Source: Trileptium ribeirensis (lineage: Eukaryota; Nematoda; Enoplea; Enoplida; Thoracostomopsidae). Taken from it: a stretch of 64,000 nucleotides of DNA. The stretch spans positions 1 to 64,000 of the forward strand of contig JASANE010000408.1 in the NCBI GenBank assembly GCA_030248225.1, written 5' to 3'. Below the pieces are notes generated by a model. It was not told the origin of the DNA. It did no database searches and saw only the letters and a program-made list of their open reading frames with translations. A program made the position numbers and the translations under genes. Position 1 is the stretch's first letter; each line of letters starts with the position of its first letter. Below, piece by piece: positions 45,209-55,700 of the stretch.

Positions 45209-48148
45209 CTGCGTGTTTATGGTGTGTACTTGAGCGATCTTTCTGTCGCTCAGGTCGCCTGTGTGTCTCATGTGTAGTGTGTGTTTATGTGCTCATGAGT
45301 ATTGTATGTATATGTGTATGTATATATGGACATAGAGATATATGTATATATATATAGTATATAAGGACATGACAAAAAACAGGACATATAGGGACAAGAC
45401 GTACAAAACGACGTTAAATTTATAAGTTTTACGGACGGACAGGACTAGGATAACTAGGAAGGACGGGGGCATGTTTAGGGCCCTGTCGTGGGCTCCGAGA
45501 GTTCCTGAATAGGACCACCGATAGCCCAAAGGATACACGGGAATGTGCTGCACTCCTGACTGCGAAACAAGCTCATTCCTATCTTCGGTGCCCCCTTCGG
45601 AACGCCTAAAGACGTCCTGTCGGAATATTTGAAAAGCCATTAGGTAGGAATGTTAGGAATGTTTGGCTTTATCTTTTAAGCCAACATATAAACGTGCAAT
45701 GTTTGCACGTTTACCCACGGATTTCGTAGTAAAATTTAGCCACAGATGGACTCTTAATAAGCTTAATTAGGTGATGGATGAGGCAGCTAACTCGCTAAAA
45801 TAGCTGGAATTTGACCTCAAACCGACGAGTTAGCTGGTGGCAATTTGATGGATGGGGACTAGAAGACCAATCTGTCCTGAAATGAGGACAGATTTGCAGT
45901 ATAATTCGAGTATTTTATATAGAGAAGAAGATTCGAAATTTTAAATTTGACGGGTGACCCAACCATTTTGTAGAACAGTTGGGGGATAACAGTCGATTTA
46001 GGATTAAATAGATTTAAGAAATCTGAGTAATGATCTTCAGATCTATTTTTGACATAATTTTAAAAGTTACGATAAATGAGGTTCTAGATCCCGCTAGAAA
46101 TTGAGCTAAAATTCGCAGAGGGTCGACCTCCGAGTATTCGGAGGGTTCAAATTTGATGTCGGCGATTTCGATTGAAGCCGACTCTCTCTAAAGGGGACCC
46201 AGGGTTTACGATAGCTGTCAAAAATAAAATCTTGGGAATTTTTCGATTGGGCGCCCGGGTTTGAACTCGAAAAAGTGGGCGTTCAAAGATCTTCTCCGAT
46301 TGGATAGCGACAAAGTCTATTTTGAGGCGACGACTAACGCGTCGTCTCTTGGAATCAGTTCGACTTCGGCAGCGCGGAGTTCGGTCGATTTTAGTGACCG
46401 GCTCCGACGCTTGAATTTATTGTATGGTTTCGCAGCTTTTGTTACTCTTTCGTGTTTCTCTTTTTTTTCGACTTGCGTTTGGAATGGGATTCGACCGACG
46501 GAGAACCCGCGTAGACATCTTTCGTCTCGCGGAAGGGGACTAGCTATCGCTGTTCGGGATCAAATGTTGTAAGTCAAGAGGAGCTGCAAGAATATGGGGG
46601 TTTATTTTCCCCAGACATGAATGTAACAGACCAAAATTTTAGTTCGCGGTAGCACGACTTGTTTTCCATAGCGTGACTGGACGTCCGCCGATGGACGTCC
46701 CGCTCCCCACACTGCTTCGCTGCGTTTTTACACGTTCCTTGACAAACCTCCTCGAGTCGAGTTCCGTTTTGGGCATCGCGAGCGAGTGCACGGAGGGTAT
46801 TAGGCTGTGAACACAAAAGTCGAAGTCCTTCTGATTCCCCGTGGTCATAGGTAAGGCAAATCAAAATGGACGCTTCTCGTCCATGTTTTACATGATGTGT
46901 TGCTCTTGAGTTAGGGTAGTTGAATTTTTCCTGAGCCGACCACGGTAAAATTTCCCCGACTATTTATAGGGACAGGCTTACTTGTTCATGGTTATCGTTT
47001 ATAAATTTATAGCTTAGTGGACCGTTCGATGCTCGTGCCGCTGCTTGAGCTCGGACTGACGTTGCAGTTAGAAACCGAGGACTAGCCTCTGTCGGGCTTT
47101 AGGAAGCCCCAAAATTTCGTTTATCAGTTTGAGCCAAGTAAATTTGGGGAATATATATAAAAGACTAAGCAAAATCTAAGTGACTTCAGCTTGAGCATAA
47201 GGTCTTGGCACTCCGTAAGGAGCAACTTTTACTCATCATTGACGGATTTGCGGTATACTCTCGATTTGTAAGGAGGAGCGGTTTGTACATTATTAAGGAC
47301 TGGAAAAAAGCCACGTTTAGAGTACACTAGACTGCCCGAGATTCAGACCGCCCTGTACAACTCCGCTTGTCAGCAACCAGGTAAATTCACGGCGATAAAT
47401 TACTGTCTGCTGGAAACACCCTTGCCGAGCTATCAAAATCGCCAAGGTTCACAATACTATACGCTCGTGGTTAAGGTTAACCGTTAGATCGAGGAAAAGA
47501 GCTTTCCCCTAGAATAAACTGACAACCTAGCCAGTTGCCGTTTACGGTTAGGATTGACTCTTCGGGGGTACACTACGGTACCCTCACGCTAGAAACAAAA
47601 TCCCAATACCCTAACTTAAATAAAAGAAAATCGCGACTTCTCGCGAGTCATTTTGACCCCAGGCCGAGCAAGTGTAAAACCCCGTTTTCTTTTTAGAGCG
47701 ACTTGATCGCTGAGTTTGGGTATTTTTCTGATTTTTCTCTGGTTGCCCGTTAGGCTATGTACTATGTATGCCCTTGCTTTGATTTTTGCTGTTTTCCTTT
47801 CTCTCCTTTTTCAGTTTCCCTTGTTAAGTTTCGATCCTGCACGGGGATTTTATGCCCTCTACAGATATTTCTGCCTTATCCACTCGACTATCGAGTTCTG
47901 TCGAGTTTAGTTAAAATTTTAGTGATAACTCGACTGCACAATTCCGATAGTGCAGTCAAGGCACTGTACAGAGATTATATGTGCAGTGTGATAAGGCATT
48001 AGGATAAGTTAGAGAGAGAGAGAATAGAAAAGCAAAGACCAACGAAACAGAGACAAAAGAAAGCAAGGAAGAGAGAGACCCGCGAAGGAAACCCCAATCC
48101 CAAGAAATGGGACGCAGACGTGTCCGCAAAAGTACCAAACGCACCCCG
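43258..48148 (+). repeat. LTR2, family 1 LTR truncated at its 3' end
   Basis: It matches LTR1 from its first base to about LTR1 10230, then switches abruptly to integrase coding sequence at 48149. It is closer to LTR3 than to LTR1 (for example both carry CCTTTGACGCCCCGAAACTG near 44160 and 53655, absent from LTR1). It contains an expanded CAA/GTT microsatellite (about 45148-45208). It lacks about 1.9 kb of its 3' end. Confidence 0.85.
45148..45208 (+). repeat. Expanded GTT/CAA microsatellite in LTR2
   Basis: A run of roughly 20 TTG units, longer than at the same site in LTR1 and LTR3. It shows replication slippage within a repeat of known common origin. Confidence 0.85.
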
Positions 48149-48732
48149 GAGCAGAAGCATATCGTGCTAATGTGCAACGGTGGTTAGCCACCATCAGAGA
48201 CCTAGCCTATCGATCCATGTAATCCGCTCGGGAATACAGAAAACGGTATTACAATCGCAAGATCAAAGTCCCAGACTACCGAGTCAATGATCACATGTGG
48301 GTGTATCGATATTATACCTCCCCAGGCTTATCAAGCAAACTAGAACGCCGATGGTGTGGACCATACCAGATCACTAAAATAATGCTCCCTTGCATTTGCG
48401 TTAAACTCCCTGGACAACCTAATGCTTCCGATCATGTCGTTCACATAAACCGCACCAAACCATGCTATCGCCCGCTAAGCAGCTTCCCCGACATGGCTGA
48501 TCTACTCAAAGCCGTCCCTCCCGCATACATCGAGGCTTTGCTACAGGAACCCGGAGAAACTATCCTCGCTGACAAATACTTCGCCAGGGAATTACAGGCT
48601 GCAGATCCAGAAGCAGTCGACCGATTGCGCCAAGAGATTGATGGTGCATCCGATGTCGCAAGTGTAGAGATTGGAGAGCCTAACTTAGAATACACGCAAG
48701 CGCAGGCAGACATCCACCGCGCCGCAGTATAA
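48149..48732 (+). pseudogene. int: Integrase C-terminal part (family 1), 5'-truncated
   Basis: It opens within the helical region after the catalytic core (REYRKRYYNRKIKVPDYRV, typical of gypsy integrases) and contains the GPY-type module LERRWCGPYQITKI followed by VVHINRTKPC. An in-frame TAA lies near 48214 and another at 48730-48732. It is fused to LTR2 at 48148, so the finger and core are missing. It supplies the part of integrase absent from copy B and shows the gene order downstream of it. Confidence 0.85.
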
Positions 48733-50756
48733 CAGCTGACCATTCAGGCTCAGGGCTCCCCTGAAGCCCCACAACAAAACAGACTTCCCCTTTGTGACCC
48801 TGACAGAACTCCGGGCACCGAATGGCCCGCTATGTCACAGGAACTCGCTACCCTAGACCCCGCTAATTTACCTTACGCACTTGACAAACCCCTTGGTACT
48901 TTCCCGCCTGAGTATGGACAACATACCGCCCCAGTAACCCTACGAGAACAGGAGCGATCAGTTCGAACTGATGAGCCTACCCGACCTCTAAAGGTGAAAC
49001 GCTCAGAGGACGGTCGAGCACTACGACCATTCAACGTTAACGACCTAGGTCTCGTGGAATTACTCGCTTCACAGGACCCGGACGAACACTCACCCCACAC
49101 TCCAGAACAAGCTGCATCTCCAACTTCAGCAGTTGAACCTGCTGTACAAACCTCGCCGCTTACGCCTGCCCAACGTCGAACCGCTATCGTTACCCAAACA
49201 TCCCGCAGCCCCCAGACACAACGCGTAGTGACTGAATCCGACAAGCCATTGGCGCAACACCCTATCCATCGCGAACCTATAACACCTTATGAACAACAAT
49301 ATCCCAAACCTCGCCAGGCATACTCCGCCCCACCTACACCGCTTCCGCACACTCCCTAATGCCACTGGGATTCGAAGCCACAATAGAGGACTATGTTCCA
49401 GATGAATGGCTCATGCCATATTATACCCCTCCAAGACCACAACCCGCGCAATCCGCCCAGCAAGTAGCCAACCCCCACTAGAACCTGCACCAACACCAAA
49501 ACCTAAGCCTAAACCGCGGCGGAAGCCAACTAGAGTTCCCGCACCGACTAGTGAACCAGCATCATCCATAATCTCGGAGACCACCTCACCCGAAACCGTT
49601 GATGCCGCAACACCACCTCACCGGTGGGCAATGCCACCCCTATTGTCACCCCTAGCGGAGCATGAAACCAAGGACTCACAGGTACCATCCTTTGGCCGAT
49701 GGACCACCCGAAGACGAAATGAGCTAGCACAGTGGGAATGGGAAATGCAAGAAATAAGGAGGAAGAGAGAGGAAGCCGCCCATGCCCGAGGGGAAATACA
49801 GGATGCAACCGAACTAATGGAATACTGAAGGGGATCTCCCATACAATACATTCCCTAGGAAGACCAAATAGCAGCCGATGGGATTGTAGAAGGATTTATT
49901 AAGAGCTTAGCTCGACAACGAGAATCAGGTAAACCAAGCACAAGTGAACCGAGCCGACCTTCCGAGTCTTCGGAATGCGATCGACCGAAACGATCACGAC
50001 AACGAAATGCAGAAAAGTACAATGAGACATCATCAACCATTGGCGAATCATCTAAAGGGCTGCTCTACCGGGAGGAAGGGAAGAGCGCCGCCGTGCAGCG
50101 CTCCTTCCACCCTCAAGGGAGTTCTAACTCAACCATCACGCGCCAAACCACGTAGACAAATCCCAGCCAGAGCCCAATCGCAGGTTGGTTGGGAAGACGA
50201 GGAGGATGAGATACCTCTTAGTCAACTTATACCGGGACCCCGCCGAAGGCCCCACTTTGAACTCGACCCTCCAACGGAGGAGAGCGAGGGATCTCCTAAG
50301 ATGGGACCCTCTGTACGCCAAGTCAAGGAGAGAGAAGAACCCCCTCAACCTACTCGCCGACAGCCACATAGACAAGCTATGGACCGTTGCCGTTGGTATG
50401 AAGAATATATACCACTTGGGGAAGAAGCTCGAGTCATAATACCACGTCTCGACCCCCGGAGTTTAAAGCCCCAAATTACCGCACCAGCTCGACGGACTAT
50501 ACCTCTCGCTTCACCGACTCGACATCGTGACCCTGTTATGCCGATGGACTACCCAACTGGTAGTGCTCGTGCGCGGAACGACATGTTTGAACCTTTTAGG
50601 GACATCTTTGACGAACGGGACATTGAAGACATGCTATCCGCACATCCGGACTTGGGACCTGACGAGGACAATGGACAAAGACAATTACAACCCGAAGATA
50701 TCGGATTGGAGGTGGTCCGACCTCCTAGACAACCGCCTCCCGAGAGACGGTTGTAA
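48733..50756 (+). pseudogene. Pro-rich region downstream of integrase
   Basis: It continues in the integrase frame after a stop, then shifts frame near 49370 and 49840. It is rich in Pro, Thr, Arg, Gln and Glu (PTPKPKPKPRRKPTR), with a charged coiled-coil-like stretch (RRRNELAQWEWEMQEIRRK, near 49710) and a Pro/Arg-rich acidic tail. It looks disordered with no recognised domain. It links integrase to the NADAR-like domain, so pol would extend by more than 1,000 residues beyond integrase in an intact element. Confidence 0.65.
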
Positions 50757-51444
50757 CGTTTGAGTCACTCAAGAAACAAAACTCGAGCTCCCGCCACCAA
50801 ACTCAATCAAGAGCCGCCACTAATGGCGATGAATACTATTGCAAGAATCGCCAATTCAAGGAACTCAACAACATGGAACAACTTCCGCAACCTCGTGTGC
50901 CGTACTACACCATCAACTATGGTGCCCCAATCGAAACATTCCTGCCCAAAGGCACTCGATGGCCGGAATTCTCAAATATGGCTCCGTTAGGCCAAACAAT
51001 AAACCAGTATCCCATCGAGTATGCCTCAACGGAGCAAGGATACCAGCTCCTCGTCACGTATTTATTCGACGAGGAGCAGGCGACACAAGACATATCGGAC
51101 TTGAAGATGAGAGCTCGAGACGTCAAAGCCATTTCCCGTCGGAACAAACAAAAGTTCCTCGACCCGGAGACAACCGAGCGCCTCCGCCCAATACTCCCTC
51201 ACCTCATGCGGACGGTGCTGCTAGAGAAATTCAAAATTGCCCGGTTCCAGAATGCCCTACTCGCCACGGGGCATGCGCAATTGCTCGAGGCAAATCGGTC
51301 CAATTCGTTCTGGGGAATTGGCCTAGGGCCAGAGGACATCACTTTCGGCAAACGACCGCGATTATGCCACAATGTTATAGGTCGCCTATTGGAGGAAGTT
51401 CGATCCTTCCTCCGCCATAACGTCGCCTCCTGGCCAACTGTCTT
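50757..51444 (+). pseudogene. NADAR-like (YbiA/DUF1768) domain in the retroelement 3' region
   Basis: The clean frame starts at 50873. Motifs typical of the family occur in order: an early Trp-Pro/F-S-N segment (GTRWPEFSNMAP), YASTEQGYQLLVTYLF (the S-x-E-x-x-x-Q helix), a middle helix, KFKIARFQNALLATGHAQLL, EANRSNSFWGIGLG, and NVIGRLLEEVR. The length (about 180 residues) fits one domain. Known members cleave N-glycosidic bonds (E. coli YbiA on riboflavin pathway intermediates), and some NADAR proteins remove ADP-ribose from guanine in DNA. A role in the element is unknown; countering host ADP-ribosylation is speculation. This domain is not, to my knowledge, part of LTR retrotransposons. Confidence 0.75.
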
Positions 51445-52005
51445 GATTCTGGGCGACTCAGTAGCATCGCCCTAGGTCAACATGGCCGCTTCAAAAGGGT
51501 GGTTCGCCATAGCATGGCCAGGAGCCACCATGCAATGCCTAGTCCGACTGGCGACGTGCATCGCAACCCCACAAACTAAAACCATCATGATTCTTGGTGG
51601 ATATAAAGCGGCCCTACGATCGAAGCCGCACGAAGGTCGTTTGCTGGATACCCCCAGCAAGGTCATGCGTCGAGTGCGCCGTTATATATGCTCATTCGAC
51701 TACCTACTCACTAATGCAGCTCGAGCAATTATTGCCCCGCCACCTCCACATTGGGACATCGGACAGGACAATACTGTCGAATGGCACGACGAGTTTACCC
51801 AACTATTGCAGGACATTAAATGGCAATTCCCCGACAGAATGTGGAAATCGTCGATGCCAGAATACCCCCCGAATTAAACGAACTGGACGCTTGGGAGAAC
51901 ATTACCAACGACCGCGAAATGGTAGAGCCGCGCCTTGCTGAGCCTTATATCGGATATTTTCATAACTGGGCTCAACAACACCTAGCACCTAACCAGTGGG
52001 ATTAA
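51430..52005 (+). pseudogene. SGNH/GDSL-hydrolase-like C-terminal domain
   Basis: It follows the NADAR-like domain in the same frame. VLILGDSVAS has the GDS of block I (51452-51460); AWPGATM and IMILGG follow at plausible block II/III spacing; and a late segment (VEIVDARIPPELNELD, then ...GYFHNWAQQHLAP) may hold the terminal catalytic Asp/His. Breaks: a TAG at 51473-51475 and a frame change near 51840; end at 52003-52005. SGNH-type esterase domains are known in ORF1 of some non-LTR elements (CR1), but their use here is inferred. The assignment is moderate because blocks beyond GDS are weak. Confidence 0.5.
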
Positions 52006-52759
52006 AACAATAAGGAGGGAATTCCGATATGCCATTATGACTACTGATTATCTATGGATGTTGTTCTTTCGACGTCGAGGACAACCACTAAGAACACCTA
52101 TGGTAAACCTAAACCATATGTACTATATTGTATCGTTATGCATGCCTAATCGTGTGTTGATAAATTAAATGCCGCATTTAACCACCTATTTTGCATTGAT
52201 ACTCGTTGTTTAACTTATCAGTTTCTGCGTAACTTTACTATGGCACAATGGCAGAAAACGTCGCATCAAATCGATCTTGGCTAGTTGGAAAATCCTTTCA
52301 AAATATAGTAAAAAGTCCTTTTCGTCCCGTTAAAAATATAAGAGGAGGACTTTTTAGGATGCAGAAATTGTTAGGAACCAAGGAGGACTCGTCGGAAATG
52401 TGGCTAAATTTGCACCGAATAACATATTTTGAGAAATTCTTCAAAAGCAACTAACTTCAAAAAATTAGCAGGCCAGGACCACTATGTATGGCTAAGACCA
52501 ACGATGGTCAATAAAAGACTTTGACCATAATATAAATTAAACTAGAGAACCAATCTTTCGTGTACCATACGATCCCATATTATCTGTATATGTGGTTTAA
52601 CTTATTCTGGGGTGGTGGAACACGTTTACGGGACAAACATGGGTTATTTTTGATGGGTTATTTAGCTGATGGGGGTCCCGAACTAGGACACTAGGGAGAG
52701 GAAATTGTGTCCAACCCGAATAATTAAGTCCGAAAATTTCCATTTAAAAATATAAGAGA
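52006..52759 (+). other. 3' untranslated region of the family 1 element
   Basis: AT-rich sequence between the last domain and LTR3, including a possible poly(A) signal (CAATAAAAG near 52508) and the 165-bp 3' end shared with 43093-43257. A 68-codon open frame (52248-52454, +, Lys/Asn-rich) has no comparison copy and is not called as a gene. Confidence 0.6.
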
Positions 52760-55700
52760 TGTAACAGGCCCGTTCCGGCCCGTTACGCGTCTTTTTCACG
52801 ATTTTGATGGTAAAATTGTTTAAACGAGCCTCTAATCGCATTAGACAAGTTTTCATTTGCCGCCTGGTGCCATGGGTGTCGATGATTGTGCTGCTTATCG
52901 TTGTATCCTACCTGTATTTTGCCATTTGTCATATTTTATCGTTGTATCGTACTTGTGTTTTGCCATTTGTCATATTCTTGTCGTTGTATAATTTATTGTA
53001 TTTGGATAAGCCCATGGTAAGTCGGCGGAAACTGGCTTCGTGGTTTGATCAGGTTTGGAAAGAATAGGAAAGAGCCTCTAACTTATGCTGAAATAAGAGA
53101 TCTGAACGGAACTCGACTACTTCTCCCCATTTCCCTATGGGAAATTCAAAATTCCTACTGTCCGGGAATAGGAAGCCTTTGACAATTTAAGTAATCAAAA
53201 TCAGGACTATCAACTTTACCTGGTTCAAGCGAACTATAGCTTAATGGTCGCAAAAGTAAGCTGAAACAAATGGGTTACGGTAGTTTCCGAGTATTTGGAA
53301 ATAACGGACATCGGGCCTGTTTGTCGGCCCGTAACCGTCCCACGGTTGGTATTTCCCGAAAATGCCCTGAGCACTTTTCGATAGAGAATTTTTAGGGCTT
53401 TCGGACGAGCTCAAGATATCACAAATCGCTGGAGGATCTCCTGAGATATTACAGGGACAAACAGGCGAAAGTCCAATTAACAGCCAATACTTACGCTAGG
53501 TTTGGCTGGTGACCATGGTTTCGAGTGGATATAACCTACGCTTGTATGGAAATATAATTATGCATATATATATATGTGTGTACTGCCTGATTTTCGTGTC
53601 TCGGTACGTCTGTTTACTCCGCCCCACCATGAAAATCCTTTCTCTTATGGTGTCCTTTGACGCCCCGAAACTGCCTGACTAGCGCCCTGGCAACTGGTTA
53701 TTCTTGTAACCATCGGATCATTGATTGAAAGTATGCGTGTTTCTAAGTAGTTTACCCATTGAGACATCTGACGAGGCCAGGCGGGTCTCCATCTGACTAG
53801 TCATCTCGCTGCTATATAACTTATCTGACTGTTTCATAATGTACAACGAAAATTTAACATAAAATTCCGTCCGTCTGTACCAACACCGTAATTGACCCTT
53901 GATCCTAAGGGGGCGCATGCGACCCCTTATTCTACTCGTTGCTTTTGGCAAACACAACGATATACGGCGGGTCTCCGCCCGACTCCCCGCTAGCTCACTA
54001 TAACCTGTTAAAGTGCTTCCAATTCGGTACACCGACTGAAAGTGGGTACAAACCAACCGAAAATTTATCCCCAACTCGAAAGTAGGTAAATCGCCCCTCA
54101 TTGCATTCATCACGTCGAGACATCTCCAAAGATGTCCGGCGGGTCTCCGTCAGTTGCCCTGTTAACCCGGAACGGCCGACGAAGGTGCCCCCACCACTAT
54201 CGACACTGTCTCTATCTGCCATGATTTTAGTGCCTCTCTAACCGCTGCCGTTAGGGCAGTGAAAGCACCCCTTATTTGAATCGCCTCTCCAAGACGAGTT
54301 CACCGATGCCCGGCAGGCGTCGCTCCGCCCACCCGTTAGCGCGGGAACGCCGACTGAAACCCAGTATCCTAATATATGTCGGAACCCAAAATTGGGTCCC
54401 GACACGCCACTGCGTCTACCCCCCTCGTGTTTGGTATCATTCGGCCCCGTTCTTCGTCCTGGGACGGAATTTCGCCCCAGCCCCTTGAAAATCCCTCGGA
54501 AACCTCCTGTCCCGTCTTCCTTGCCGTGCCCCGTCTCTTTCGCTTTTTTTTCGCTTTCCTTTCCTTTTTCTCTCTCTCTCTAACCGACTTCTTCGGTCGG
54601 TTGTCGCTGCTGTTGTCGTCGTGGTTGTGTTGTGTCGTTGTTGTTGTGGTTGCTGTGTGGTGGTGTAGTTGTAGTTGTTGTTGTTGTTGCTGTTGTTGTT
54701 GTTGTTGTACTGCGTGTTTCTGGTGTGTACTTGAGCGACCATTCTGTCGCTCAGGTCGCCTGTGTGTCTCATGTGTAGTGTGTGTTTATGTGCTCATGAG
54801 TATTGTATGTATATGTGTATGTATATATGGACATAGAGATATATGTATATATATAGTATATAAGGACATGACAAAAACAGGACATATAGGGACAAGACGT
54901 ACAAAACGACGTTAAATTTATAAGTTTTACGGACGGACAGGACTAGGATAACTAGGAAGGACGGGGGGCATGTTTAGGGCCCTCTCGTGGGCTCCGGGAG
55001 TTCCTGAATAGGACCACCGATAGCCCAAAGGATACACGGGAATGTGCTGCACTTCTGACTGCGAAACAAGCTCATTCCTACCTTCGGTTCCCCCCTTCGG
55101 GACGCCTAAAGACGTCCTGTTGGAATATTTGAAAAGCCATTACGTAGGAATGTTAGGAATGTTTGGCTTTATCTTTTAAGCCAACATATAAACGTGCAAT
55201 GTTTGCACGTTTACCCACGGATTTCGTAATAAAATTTAGCCCCAGAACGACTCTTAATAAGCTTAATTAGGTGATGGATGAGGCAGCTAACTCGCTAAAA
55301 TAGCTGGAATTTGACCTCAAACCGACAAGTTAGCTGGTGGCAATTTGATGGATGGGGACTAGAAGACATGAATGTAACAGACCAAATTACTAAATCCAAA
55401 AATTTATTGTATGGTTTCGCAGCTTTTGTTACTATTTCGTGTTTCTCTTTTTTTCGACTTGCGTTTGGAATGGGATTCGACCGACGGAGAACCCGCGTAG
55501 ACATCTTTCGTCTCGCGGAAGGGGACTAGCTATCGCTGTTCGGGATCAAATGTTGTAAGTCAAGAGGAGCTGCAAGAATATGGGGGTTTATTTTCCCCAG
55601 ACATGAATGTAACAGACCAAAATTTTAGTTCGCGGTAGCACGACTTGTTTTCCATAGGGTGACTGGACGTCCGCCGATGGACGTCCCGCTCCCCACACCG

